From Terriglobales bacterium (lineage in GTDB: Bacteria; Acidobacteriota; Terriglobia; Bryobacterales; Bryobacteraceae), in the NCBI GenBank assembly GCA_027485675.1, contig JAIXQP010000023.1, positions 124,001-188,000 of the forward strand: a stretch of 64,000 nt of DNA, given 5' to 3'. The translations under genes were made by a program, and so were the position numbers. Position 1 is the first letter of the stretch. The number at the start of each line of letters is the position of its first letter. The notes under the pieces are model-generated. The model worked only from the letters and a program-made list of their open reading frames with translations. It was not told the origin of the DNA and ran no database searches. Below, piece by piece: positions 42,529-51,440 of the stretch.

Positions 42529-45500
42529 TTACTCTGACCGCAGCGATTCCAACAAAGGCGCCCGCAACGCCGCCCGTGTCGCCCACACCGAAGCGAGCAA
42601 CCCCGTCACGAACACCGCCGCCAGCAGCCCCGCAATCGCCAGCATCGGCGGAGCCTGCCCTCGTTCGTACAGCGTCGGCGCCACGGCCAGCAACGCGCAC
42701 CCCACCCCCACCGTCAACCCGAACGCCAGCAGCAGCACGTTCTCGAGCACAATCACCTGCGCCACCTCGCCGCTCGTGAATCCCACCGCCCGCAGCAGCG
42801 CCAACTCCCGCCGCCGCTCCAGCACATTCCGCAGCAGCACCGCCCCCAACCCGAACGTCCCCAGCACCAAACCCAAAGCCCCCAACGCCTGGAACGTCGA
42901 CAGGTACGCATGCTCCACTTTCAGAAACTGCGCCAGCTTCTCCCCCACCGTCATCACGTCCAACCCCGAATCCGAAAACTGCTCCTCCAACCCCGCATCC
43001 GGTTCTTTCTCGAACAGCATCATCCGGAACCCCTGCTCCCCCGGAAACGCCGCCAAGAAAGCCTTCTCCCCCACAATTACTTCGCTCTGAAACACGCTCC
43101 CGGAAAGCGTCGCGACGAACCGCACCCGTACGCCCCCATCGAGCGTCATCTCATCGCCAATCTGCTTGTGCAAGATGTACTGCAGTGAATTCGCATCCGC
43201 CGCCGCCGGCAACGCCCCGTCGGCCCGCGGCGCATCCAACGCCGGCATCATCCCCTCCGGCAACGCCACCACCTTCGGCCGCGTCGGCGCGTACAGGTTC
43301 AAGCAGCTCGCGTCCTGGCCCGGCCGCACCCGCAGCATCAACGCCCCGTCCAGCTTCTCGTACACCGGCGACTGGCTCTCCCCAAAATACGCATACTTCC
43401 CAAACGCCAACGCCGACCCCGGCGGATGCCGAAACGCCTCGAGCGAAATCAGCAAAAACGTCGCAAACGCAATCAGCGCAATCGTCATCATCGACCGCGT
43501 CGGCCGCTGCCCCGCATTCGCCCATGCCAACCGCCCCAGCGAATCGAAATCCCCCCGAATCCCGGCCTCCAACAAAGCCCGGCTCCCCAACGCCCCGCCG
43601 ATCAGCAACAAAAATCCCGCGCCGAAAAACCCGCCCTCCGCTGGCATCCGACCCGCCGCCGCCGCCCCGGCCAACAGCAACCCGCCCGCCAGGAACCCCA
43701 CCGCCACCCACCGCAGCCGCGCCGCCGTCCGCGGCAGGTCATCCAACTGCCGCCCCGCCAGTAGGTCATGCGGCGACAAACCCCGCATCCGCCGCAGCGT
43801 AATCACCACCACCAACACGCTCACCACCACGCCCGGCAACACCGCCCCCCGCAACGCCGCCGCCGTGAAATGCAGCGTCAACGCCTGCGTCCCCACCGCA
43901 TCGTTCCACCACGTCCGCAACCCATACAGCAACCCGCTCGAATACAGCCACGCCCCCGCGCAGCTCAGCGCCGTCCCCAATAAACCCAGCACCAAACCTT
44001 CCCGCACAAAAATCCGCCGCACGTCCGCCCGCGTGTACCCCACGGCCAAATACAAGCCAATCTCCCGCAGCCGCTGCTCAATCCCTAACCGGAAAAACAG
44101 CGCCGTCAGCAGAAACGCCGAGATCATCACGAACCCGCTGAACATGCCAAAGTACATGCCGAAGTCCGTGCTCCCCGCCGAAGCGGCCAGCGCCTGCTCC
44201 CGCAGCGGCAGCCGCGTCAATCCGTCCTTGGCCAAATCCACGCTCGGCACAAACCCCGCAATCCAAGCCTGCTCCTTCCCCCCCGGGTACATCCGGACAG
44301 AAGAAACTTCCCCAAACCGCGAACCCCAGATCCGCTGCCCATCCGCCAGCGAGACAAACGCCTTCGGCGTCGTCTTGTACTGCTCCCAATACCTCTCATC
44401 CACCGGCCGGATCTTATTCAAGTCCATCGGAAACGGAGGATCCCAATCCGCCACCGTATCCGCATCGCTGATGCCCGGATAGTCCGGCGCCATCACCCGG
44501 TCCCCCAGCGTCGTCCCCCCGGCCACGCTGAACATCTCCTTCGCCGTATCCAGCTTCCCCTCTTGCCGCCAGACGTAATACTCCAGCTCCAACTTATCGC
44601 CCGGCTTCGCGCCCAACTCCCGCTGCGTCCACGCGTTCAGCCGGATCCCCTCTGTCACCTCCGGCGTCGCCGTCACGAGCGAATACGGAACCTCTTTCCC
44701 GTCCACCCGCATAAAGTTCGCCAGGTACGTCAACAGCGGCTCCGCCCGCAGTCCCAACTTCTCCGCGGTCGCCTGAATCCTCAGCACCTGCTCCTCGCGG
44801 AACAGCCCCGACGAACTCTCAATCTGCATCCCCCCCGGCACCGGCCGCAGCTTCAGCCCCAAATCTTCCATCCGCAGCCCGTCCTGCAGTTCGGCGTCCG
44901 TCACCCCAGGCCCGCTTACCAGCAACACATTCGCCCGCCCGGCCTGTTCGAGCTCCTTCTGCAGCGTCGACAGCGCCACGTACACAACCCGCAACTCCCC
45001 CTGCTGCGGCTCCAAAGCAAACCCGCCTGGCGCCGACTTCTTCACGCGAAACCGCACCGTCCTGACGGACCCTTCCCGCCGCCCATGCAACGACTCCTGC
45101 GGAATCTCGCTCGGCTTCTCGATCCGCACCAGCACCCCGTCCCCGGCCTTCGCCCCAAACTCCCGCGCCAGCGCCTCGCTCACCACCGCATCCCGCTCCC
45201 CCAGCGCCTCCGGCTCCAAACCCTGCAGCTTCCAATACCGCTCATCCACCCCGTAAATCAAAACCTTCGACGCCGACCGGTTACTCTCCTGGTGCTTCAC
45301 AATCCCCGTGAAATGCAGCACCGGCGCCATCCCCCGGCCCTTCATCGCCAGCCGGTCCGCCAACCCCTCCGTGAACGGCAACGCCGCCACCACCGCCGAA
45401 TCCACGCGCCCCAGCCGCGCCAGCGCCAACTCCTTCAGCGAAGCCTGCACCGACTCGCCCACAATCTGCGCCCCCACCATCACCGACACGGCCACCGCCA

Positions 45501-45558
45501 CGCCGAACACCACGGCCAGATTCGTCCGCCAAAACCAAAGCAGGTTCCGCCTCATCAC
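42529..45558 (-). CDS. FtsX-family ABC transporter permease (1009 aa)
   Basis: The product is 1009 residues, starting with GTG-ATG in a GTGA overlap with the ATPase gene. After one N-terminal helix comes a large periplasmic part (about 50-490). A first FtsX core (about 495-660, with IEQRLREIGLYLAVGYTRADVRRIF) and a second core at the C-terminus (LERRRELALLRAVGFTSGEVAQVIVLE) follow. Two FtsX domains in one chain resemble DUF214/YbbP-type permeases rather than the shorter MacB or LolC. Such systems move lipids or export hydrophobic compounds without crossing the bilayer directly. Confidence 0.88.
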   Translation of the reverse strand: MMRRNLLWFWRTNLAVVFGVAVAVSVMVGAQIVGESVQASLKELALARLGRVDSAVVAALPFTEGLADRLAMKGRGMAPVLHFTGIVKHQESNRSASKVLIYGVDERYWKLQGLEPEALGERDAVVSEALAREFGAKAGDGVLVRIEKPSEIPQESLHGRREGSVRTVRFRVKKSAPGGFALEPQQGELRVVYVALSTLQKELEQAGRANVLLVSGPGVTDAELQDGLRMEDLGLKLRPVPGGMQIESSSGLFREEQVLRIQATAEKLGLRAEPLLTYLANFMRVDGKEVPYSLVTATPEVTEGIRLNAWTQRELGAKPGDKLELEYYVWRQEGKLDTAKEMFSVAGGTTLGDRVMAPDYPGISDADTVADWDPPFPMDLNKIRPVDERYWEQYKTTPKAFVSLADGQRIWGSRFGEVSSVRMYPGGKEQAWIAGFVPSVDLAKDGLTRLPLREQALAASAGSTDFGMYFGMFSGFVMISAFLLTALFFRLGIEQRLREIGLYLAVGYTRADVRRIFVREGLVLGLLGTALSCAGAWLYSSGLLYGLRTWWNDAVGTQALTLHFTAAALRGAVLPGVVVSVLVVVITLRRMRGLSPHDLLAGRQLDDLPRTAARLRWVAVGFLAGGLLLAGAAAAGRMPAEGGFFGAGFLLLIGGALGSRALLEAGIRGDFDSLGRLAWANAGQRPTRSMMTIALIAFATFLLISLEAFRHPPGSALAFGKYAYFGESQSPVYEKLDGALMLRVRPGQDASCLNLYAPTRPKVVALPEGMMPALDAPRADGALPAAADANSLQYILHKQIGDEMTLDGGVRVRFVATLSGSVFQSEVIVGEKAFLAAFPGEQGFRMMLFEKEPDAGLEEQFSDSGLDVMTVGEKLAQFLKVEHAYLSTFQALGALGLVLGTFGLGAVLLRNVLERRRELALLRAVGFTSGEVAQVIVLENVLLLAFGLTVGVGCALLAVAPTLYERGQAPPMLAIAGLLAAVFVTGLLASVWATRAALRAPLLESLRSE

Positions 45559-46223
45559 GACACTTCTTCCAACCGCCGCCCCGCCATCCGGTATCGCCGC
45601 TCCATCCGCCCCGCCAGCGCCGGGCTATGCGTCACGACCACCATCATCATCCCCGAATCGCTCTGCAAATCGAGCAACAACGCAATCACTTCCTCTGCCG
45701 TCCGCTCGTCCAGGTTCCCCGTCGGCTCATCGCACAGCAACAACTGCGGCTGCCGGATCAACGCCCGCGCAATCGCCACCCGCTGCTTCTCCCCGCCCGA
45801 AAGCTCCCCCGGCCGGTGATGCAGCCGCTCGGCCAATCCCACCCGCCGCAGCAACTCCTCGGCCCGGTCTTTCGCCCCCGGGTCCGCCTTGCCCACCAGC
45901 GTCGGCGTCAACACGTTCTCCCGCACCGTACACTGCGGCAGCAGGCAATGGTCTTGGAAAATAAACCCGATCTTCTCGTTCCGAAACCGCGCCTGGTCCG
46001 CCTCGCCCAGCTGCAACGGCCGCACCCCGTCGAACTCCATCGTCCCGCCCGAAGGCGCGTCCAGCAGGCCCAGAATATGCAGCAGCGTACTCTTACCGCT
46101 CCCCGAAGGTCCCACAATTGAGATGCGGTCCCGCCGCACTATCTTCAGGTCCACCGCCTCCAGCACCGGCAACTCCCCGGCCGCCGTCCGATAGACTTTC
46201 GAAATCTGGCTAAGTGTGATCAC
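45555..46223 (-). CDS. ABC transporter ATPase, LolD/MacB type
   Basis: The product is 222 residues, GTG start. Motifs are canonical: Walker A GPSGSGKST (38-46), Q-loop FIFQDHCLLPQCTV, signature LSGGEKQRVAIARAL and Walker B LLLCDEPTGNLD, with an H-loop in VVTHS. The LPQCTVRENV and RVGLAERLHHRPGELSGGE phrases are those of mechanotransmission-type ATPases paired with FtsX permeases. It is translationally coupled to both the permease and the glycosyltransferase. Confidence 0.92.
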   Translation of the reverse strand: MITLSQISKVYRTAAGELPVLEAVDLKIVRRDRISIVGPSGSGKSTLLHILGLLDAPSGGTMEFDGVRPLQLGEADQARFRNEKIGFIFQDHCLLPQCTVRENVLTPTLVGKADPGAKDRAEELLRRVGLAERLHHRPGELSGGEKQRVAIARALIRQPQLLLCDEPTGNLDERTAEEVIALLLDLQSDSGMMMVVVTHSPALAGRMERRYRMAGRRLEEVS

Positions 46224-47455
46224 GCGACTCCATGGTAAACGTCCAGGGCCGCCCGCGTCATCGCCTCAATCGAGTAGTGCTCCCGCACGCCAGCCAACCC
46301 CTTCGCCCCCAACTCCCGCCGCAGCGCCGCATCGTCCCGCAGCTTCGCAATCGCCTCGGCCAGCGCCCCCGGGTCCTTCGGAGGCACCAACAACCCGCCC
46401 CCCGTCTTCCGAATCATCTCCGGAAACGCCCCGTGCGCCGGCTGCACCACCGGCGTCCCGCAAGCCCAACTCTCGAGCACGAAAATCCCCTTCGGCTCCA
46501 CATAATCCGTCGGCACCGAAAGCACATCCACGCTCTGCAGGAACTTCGCCTTCCCCTCGCGATCCGGCGACCCGTGGTAGATCATCCGCTTCTCCCACTT
46601 CGCCAGATACTCCCGATGCTCCGGCAAGTTATACCCCGCCGCATGCAGCTCAACACCCTCTAGCCGCTCCACAGCCTCAATCAGATTATGCAGCCCCTTC
46701 TCCGGAGCAATCCGAGCAAAGAACCCCACCCGAAACCCTGCATGACTCTTCTCCGCCGCACCCAACCCCTCAAAATTAATCCCCAGCGGCACCACATGCA
46801 CCTTCTCCGCCGGAATCCCCAAGTACCCCGTCATGTACTCGGCGTAGTATTCGCTCGTCGCGATAAACGCGTCCACATGCTTCACCTGCGCCCGAATCAG
46901 CTCCATGCTCCGGCTCCGCCACGGCTCATGCAGCCCATCCAAAAACAGGTCCTCGCCCTGCAAAGTGCAAACCACCGGCGACCCCGTCACCCGCTTCATC
47001 GGCTCGGCAAACGAGATCAGCAGCGTGAACGGCAGGCTGATCACGTCCGGCTTGCTCTCCGTCGCCAGCCACTCGCACAGCTTCCCAAACTCTTTCTGGA
47101 TCGGCCCGTGCTCCCCTTCCAGCATCGAAACCGTCATCTCGCCCAGAAACTTCGGGTCCACCGCCACGCCCCGCTGCGACGCCATCCGCAGCGCCGCATT
47201 CGAGTCCCAGAGCTTATCCAAGAACTTCGGCGTATGCCGAAACAGCGCCGACTTCTGCTGCAGATAAACGCTGATCCCGCCAAAGAAAACCCGGTTCAGG
47301 CTATAGTTCGCCTCGTCCGTCAAAGTAGGCGTATATACGGGCACGAGGACCACATCGTGGCCCTCGGCGTTCAACTCACCCGCCAGCGCGTTGTCGCGCA
47401 TGCAGGAGCCGCAGTACATATTCGCGGCCCCCGCTGTGATGTAAACGATCTTCAC
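46220..47455 (-). CDS. glycosyltransferase family 4
   Basis: The product is 411 residues, GTG start overlapping the upstream stop by one base (TAGTG). The N-terminus ITAGAANMYCGSCMRDNALAGEL is a variant GT-B acceptor site. Other features are VPLGINFEGL, GFFARIAPEKGLHNLIEAV and FVLESWACGTPVVQPAHGAFPEM, the donor-binding Glu region. It directly follows the reductase pair and precedes the ABC genes, which suggests that the reduced product or a linked lipid is glycosylated before export. Confidence 0.87.
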   Translation of the reverse strand: MKIVYITAGAANMYCGSCMRDNALAGELNAEGHDVVLVPVYTPTLTDEANYSLNRVFFGGISVYLQQKSALFRHTPKFLDKLWDSNAALRMASQRGVAVDPKFLGEMTVSMLEGEHGPIQKEFGKLCEWLATESKPDVISLPFTLLISFAEPMKRVTGSPVVCTLQGEDLFLDGLHEPWRSRSMELIRAQVKHVDAFIATSEYYAEYMTGYLGIPAEKVHVVPLGINFEGLGAAEKSHAGFRVGFFARIAPEKGLHNLIEAVERLEGVELHAAGYNLPEHREYLAKWEKRMIYHGSPDREGKAKFLQSVDVLSVPTDYVEPKGIFVLESWACGTPVVQPAHGAFPEMIRKTGGGLLVPPKDPGALAEAIAKLRDDAALRRELGAKGLAGVREHYSIEAMTRAALDVYHGVA

Positions 47456-48885
47456 TAACCCACCAGTTCAGGCACCGCTTGAAACGCCCGGCGCGAGTAC
47501 AGGTGGTCGAACAGGTTGCCTTCATGCGGCTGATCCCACGAAATCTTCATCGTCGAAATCGGCCCCAGGTTCAACCGGCCAATGTGCGGATTGGCCAGCA
47601 GCCGCTGATGCAACTGCTTATCGTTGGTCAACGCCGTGCAAACCAGCGTCGGTCCCAAGCACTCCGGCAGATCGTGCGGCTCCACGTGCACCACGCTCAC
47701 ATGCGGATACCCGAACTCCCGGTTCGCCATCGGATGCTCCTTCGAGGACACATGGATCACCGACGGCATCAGATACGTGCAGCCCTCATACTCGGCCACC
47801 CGCGCCGTCCCGCGCACCTTCGCGCAAAGGTCCTCCGCCCCGCCATCGAGTTCGGAATCGACCATCGCGCTGATCCGCTTCGCCACGTCCGGATTCGCCA
47901 GCGGCGCAATGGCCGCCTTCGGATCATCCTCGGCCGTCGGCTTGATCTGCGCCAACCGCTCCGCCAGCGCCTCGGCCAGCTTCCGGCTGTCGCCCGTCGT
48001 CCAAATGCTCGAACAGTTCACGCAGGAACGGCCCGAGTTATTGGAAACCGAGTCCACCATCAGGTCGAGATACTTCTCCCAACTCGCGGCCCCGTCATCG
48101 GCCAGAATGATCTTCGAATAGCCCGGCCCGTGGATCTCAATCCGCGGATCCCCGCTCCACGCCTTCGCCGCTGCCACGTCGCCGAACAACATCCCGCGGC
48201 CCGTACCCCGCAGAATCTCGCCGCCGCCCGCATGGCTCGTCGGATAGTAGCCGAACACTTCAGCGGGCACGCCCGCCTTCACATACGCCTGAATGATCCG
48301 ATAAGGCGCCCACGGCTCCGAACTCCCCGGCTTCAGAATCAGCGGCGTCTTCAGCGCAATCGCCGGCGCCCACAACGAATGCACGCCCGGCGAGTTCGAA
48401 GGCAGAATCACGCCCATCGAATCGCCCCGCGGGAAGAAGCTCAACGCCCGCCCATCAATATCGCCCACGCCGCTATCCAGCATGTCCAGACTCGGCAGCC
48501 GCGTCAGACCCATCAACACGGTCTCCATCGACGCCAGCACCCCGGCGATCTTCTCCATGTTCCGGCGCACCATCACCCACGGCAAGCCCGTCGTCGCCGA
48601 AATGGCCTCGACAAACTCCTGCGGCGACTGCGTCGTCTCGCCCAGCGGCAGGTCGTGGTTCAGGAAGTAGTCCGAAGCCTTCGCCGCCATCGCAATCAGC
48701 TCTTTCGTCGTGAAGCCCTGCAAAATCGCCGCGGCCTCATGCTGGCTCATCAGGTCCCGCCGGATCAACCCGACGTTCGCCTGGCTCGCCTCCACGTACG
48801 GCTTCCGCGTCCGGTAGTGCACCGCCGTCGCCGTGTCCACGCTGCGGTACGGCTTCCCGTAACGCAAAATCGGTAAGTGCAACAT
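47455..48885 (-). CDS. LuxC-like acyl/aryl reductase of the aldehyde dehydrogenase superfamily
   Basis: The product is 476 residues. ALDH features are visible: LPSNSPGVHSLWAP (catalytic Asn region), ILKPGSSEPWAPYRI (NADP-binding Lys), and the nucleophile in NNSGRSCVNC (Cys288). The usual catalytic Glu in ELGG is absent: the matching region reads IEIHGPGYSKIIL, as in LuxC acyl reductases and CoA-acylating ALDHs. The likely reaction is NAD(P)H reduction of an activated acid to aldehyde. Its partner is the adenylating gene 3 bp upstream. An ordinary oxidising ALDH is the alternative. Confidence 0.75.
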   Translation of the reverse strand: MLHLPILRYGKPYRSVDTATAVHYRTRKPYVEASQANVGLIRRDLMSQHEAAAILQGFTTKELIAMAAKASDYFLNHDLPLGETTQSPQEFVEAISATTGLPWVMVRRNMEKIAGVLASMETVLMGLTRLPSLDMLDSGVGDIDGRALSFFPRGDSMGVILPSNSPGVHSLWAPAIALKTPLILKPGSSEPWAPYRIIQAYVKAGVPAEVFGYYPTSHAGGGEILRGTGRGMLFGDVAAAKAWSGDPRIEIHGPGYSKIILADDGAASWEKYLDLMVDSVSNNSGRSCVNCSSIWTTGDSRKLAEALAERLAQIKPTAEDDPKAAIAPLANPDVAKRISAMVDSELDGGAEDLCAKVRGTARVAEYEGCTYLMPSVIHVSSKEHPMANREFGYPHVSVVHVEPHDLPECLGPTLVCTALTNDKQLHQRLLANPHIGRLNLGPISTMKISWDQPHEGNLFDHLYSRRAFQAVPELVG

Positions 48886-48888
48886 GGC

Positions 48889-49980
48889 TTAGTACACCCC
48901 CTCAACCACGGACTTCTGGAACCGCGAAAACGGCCGCACGTTCCGCACCCCGTCCCACGGATACTGCTCGCAAGGCGCTTCCCGCTCGCACTCATCGCGC
49001 TCCAGGAACCGCGGAATAAAGGTCTCTTTCGTCAGCGTCGTCAGCCGCACCCGGCCCGTCGCCCCGTAGTCCACCACCTTCGTCGCATCGTCGAAATCCA
49101 CGACCTCTAACACCGCCCGCGGCACCGGCGGGTAGTAGATGATCGCCCAGTTGTCCTCCGGCTCCGGCGCCTTATGCGTCGCCAGACCCATCAGCGTGTT
49201 GCCGTACGTCGGCGCGAAGTAGATGTTCGGCCCCAGCAACTCCTCCACCGCGAAGCGATGGAACTGCGGGGTCATCTCCGTGCCACCACAGAACACACCC
49301 TTAATCCCCGCTTTCTCTAAATTGACCTTCTCGCACAAAGCCTCCAGCAGCTTCGGCGTCGTGAACATGCACTTCACTTCGTGCGCCCGCAGAATCGTCA
49401 ACGCCTGGTCAATGCAGTGCTGCTTATACAGCTCGGCCTCCTGCAACTGCCCCCGCTTGATCAGCTTGATCACCCAACGCGGATCCAGGTCCACCGAGAA
49501 CGCAATGCCACCCCGGTGCTGCGCCAAATGCTCCACCGCCAGCCGCAGCCGCCGCGGGCCGCTCGGTCCCAGCATCAGCCAGTCCGCACCCTTCGGGAAG
49601 TGCTCGTCCGGCAGGGTCTCTGAAAAATTCTCGTAGTCAATCCGGAAGTCGTCCATCTGCACCCGCGACTTCGGAATGCCGGTCGAACCGCCGGTCTCAA
49701 ACACATATACCGGCCGGTGCGCCAAGCCCTTCGGCACCCAGCGCCGCACGGGGCCGCCGCGCAGCTCGTCATCCTGGAAGTTCCCAAACTTGTCCAGGTC
49801 GGCGTACGACGTCACCTCTTTCCGCGGGTCCCAGCCCGCCTCTTGCGCCCAGTTCAGCCAGAACGGGCAGCCGGTCTCGGGGTTGAAATGCCATTCAACC
49901 ATCTCGCGCACATGAGCGTCCAGACGCTCCTTGTTCGCTTGTACTTTTGCAAAAAGATCGGGTTGGGTCGCGGTACTCAT
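48889..49980 (-). CDS. LuxE-like adenylate-forming enzyme (acyl/aryl activation)
   Basis: The product is 363 residues from the ATG at 49980 (an ATG at 49986 would add MA). The phosphate-binding loop FETGGSTGIPKSRV (95-108) is followed by GVFCGGTEMTPQF, YFAPTYGNTLMGLA and DYGATGRVRLTTLTKETFIPRFLERDE, the motif order of adenylate-forming ligases of the LuxE/phenylacetate-CoA ligase group. The chain is short, as in LuxE. It probably activates a carboxylic acid for the reductase encoded next. It is the first gene of the 13-gene run. Confidence 0.75.
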   Translation of the reverse strand: MSTATQPDLFAKVQANKERLDAHVREMVEWHFNPETGCPFWLNWAQEAGWDPRKEVTSYADLDKFGNFQDDELRGGPVRRWVPKGLAHRPVYVFETGGSTGIPKSRVQMDDFRIDYENFSETLPDEHFPKGADWLMLGPSGPRRLRLAVEHLAQHRGGIAFSVDLDPRWVIKLIKRGQLQEAELYKQHCIDQALTILRAHEVKCMFTTPKLLEALCEKVNLEKAGIKGVFCGGTEMTPQFHRFAVEELLGPNIYFAPTYGNTLMGLATHKAPEPEDNWAIIYYPPVPRAVLEVVDFDDATKVVDYGATGRVRLTTLTKETFIPRFLERDECEREAPCEQYPWDGVRNVRPFSRFQKSVVEGVY

Positions 49981-49988
49981 TGCCATAT

Positions 49989-49994
49989 ATCTTA
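49989..49994 (-). promoter_or_regulatory. -10 element for the 13-gene minus-strand operon
   Basis: TAAGAT on the minus strand lies 8 bases before the ATG at 49980. It overlaps by two bases the plus-strand element at 49993-49998. Confidence 0.4.
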
Positions 49995-49998
49995 TTCT
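49993..49998 (+). promoter_or_regulatory. -10 element of a leaderless promoter (propeller gene at 50005)
   Basis: TATTCT ends 6 bases before the ATG at 50005, with no Shine-Dalgarno. The short intergene is AT-rich against the GC-rich surroundings. Confidence 0.42.
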
Positions 49999-50004
49999 GA
50001 TGTC

Positions 50005-51405
50005 ATGCCCTCGCGAATGGCGCGCATTTTTAAACCCGTCTTGATCGTCCTCCTCGGCGCGGCCGGAGCTGCCGCCCTCGTCTTCGGCGTCTTCGGCGGC
50101 CGCGTCGAACTCGACGGCGCCGGCGTCCCCGCCCAGGTCAAATTCGACGCCCCCGAAGCCCACTACGAAAAGGTGGAAGCCAGCCGCGCCCAACCCGCCC
50201 CGGCCCCCGAACCCACCCCCGCCGTCATCCCCGCGGCCGCACCCGCTCCCCCCACCGCCTATTGGACCGACTTCCGCGGCCCCCTCCGCGACGGCCACTA
50301 CACCCAAACCAAAATCCTCACCGCCTGGCCCAACGGCCAGCTCAAACAGCTCTGGAAACAGCCCATCGGCGGCGGCTGGGCCAGCTTCGTCATCGGCGAC
50401 GGCCTCGCCTTCACCATCGAACAACGCAAAGCCCAGGAAGTCATCGCCGCCTACGACCCCGCCACCGGCCGCGAACGCTGGACCCACCGCTACGACGCCG
50501 ATTTCCAGGAGTCCATGGGCGGCCCCGGCCCTCGCGCCACCCCCACCTGGCACGACGGCAAGCTCTACTCCCTCGGCGCCGAAGGCCACCTCGTCGTCCT
50601 CGACGCCAAAACCGGCAAGCTCCTCTGGCAGAAAAACATCCTCGACGATAACAACGCCGAAAACCTCCCCTGGGCCATGTCCGCCTCGCCCTTAATCGTG
50701 GACGACCTCGTCATCGTCCAGCCCGGCGGACCCCAAAACAAAAGCATCGTCGCCTATAGCAAAACCACCGGCGCCAAAGTCTGGGGCAGCCTCAGCGAAA
50801 AAGCCGCCTACGCCTCCCCCCTCCTCGCCACCCTCAACGGCCAGCGCCAAATCCTCACCATGACCGCCACCCGTGCCGTCGGCCTCAACCCCGCCGATGG
50901 CAAGCTCCTCTGGGAGTTCCCGTGGAAAACCGACTACGACGTCAACAGCTCCTCCCCCATCGTCGTCGGCCCCAACCAGGTCGTCGTCGCCGCCGGCTAT
51001 GACCACGGCGCCGCCCTCGTCGAAGTCGCCCCCGACGGCTCCACCAAAACCATCTGGCAAAACAAGAAACTCAAAACGAAGTTCTCCACCGCCGTCTTCC
51101 ACAACGGCTATCTCTACGGTCTCGACGACGCCATCCTCGCCTGCGTCGACGCCAAAACCGGCGAGCAGAAATGGAAGGGCGGCCGCTACGGCTACGGCCA
51201 GCTCCTCCTCGCCGACGGCCACGTAATCGTCACCACCGAACAAGGCGACATCGCTCTCGTCAAAGCCACCCCCACCGCCCACGAAGAGCTCGCCCGCTTC
51301 ACGGCCCTCGACGGCAAAACCTGGAACGTCCCCGCCATCGCCGATGGCCGTCTCTTCGTCCGCAACACCCGCGAAATGGCCGCCTTCGAACTCGGCGCGC
51401 CGTAA
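50005..51405 (+). CDS. membrane-anchored PQQ-like beta-propeller protein
   Basis: The product is 466 residues from the ATG at 50005. A hydrophobic N-terminal segment (about 9-28) is a signal anchor, followed by a Pro/Ala linker (about 55-85). The rest consists of PQQ-like repeats such as VIAAYDPATGRERWTHRYD, LVVLDAKTGKLLWQKNIL and LACVDAKTGEQKWKGGRYG. No PQQ-binding residues or catalytic Asp were recognised, so it may be a BamB-like scaffold or binding protein. It is divergent from the LuxE-like gene. Confidence 0.82.
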   Translation: MPSRMARIFKPVLIVLLGAAGAAALVFGVFGGRVELDGAGVPAQVKFDAPEAHYEKVEASRAQPAPAPEPTPAVIPAAAPAPPTAYWTDFRGPLRDGHYTQTKILTAWPNGQLKQLWKQPIGGGWASFVIGDGLAFTIEQRKAQEVIAAYDPATGRERWTHRYDADFQESMGGPGPRATPTWHDGKLYSLGAEGHLVVLDAKTGKLLWQKNILDDNNAENLPWAMSASPLIVDDLVIVQPGGPQNKSIVAYSKTTGAKVWGSLSEKAAYASPLLATLNGQRQILTMTATRAVGLNPADGKLLWEFPWKTDYDVNSSSPIVVGPNQVVVAAGYDHGAALVEVAPDGSTKTIWQNKKLKTKFSTAVFHNGYLYGLDDAILACVDAKTGEQKWKGGRYGYGQLLLADGHVIVTTEQGDIALVKATPTAHEELARFTALDGKTWNVPAIADGRLFVRNTREMAAFELGAP

Positions 51406-51429
51406 CGGCCCTGCAACACTCCTAAGCGA

Positions 51430-51435
51430 TACTAT
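51430..51435 (+). promoter_or_regulatory. candidate -10 element for the TonB receptor gene
   Basis: TACTAT ends 5 bases before the ATG at 51441; no Shine-Dalgarno is visible. Confidence 0.35.
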
Positions 51436-51440
51436 TCTCG

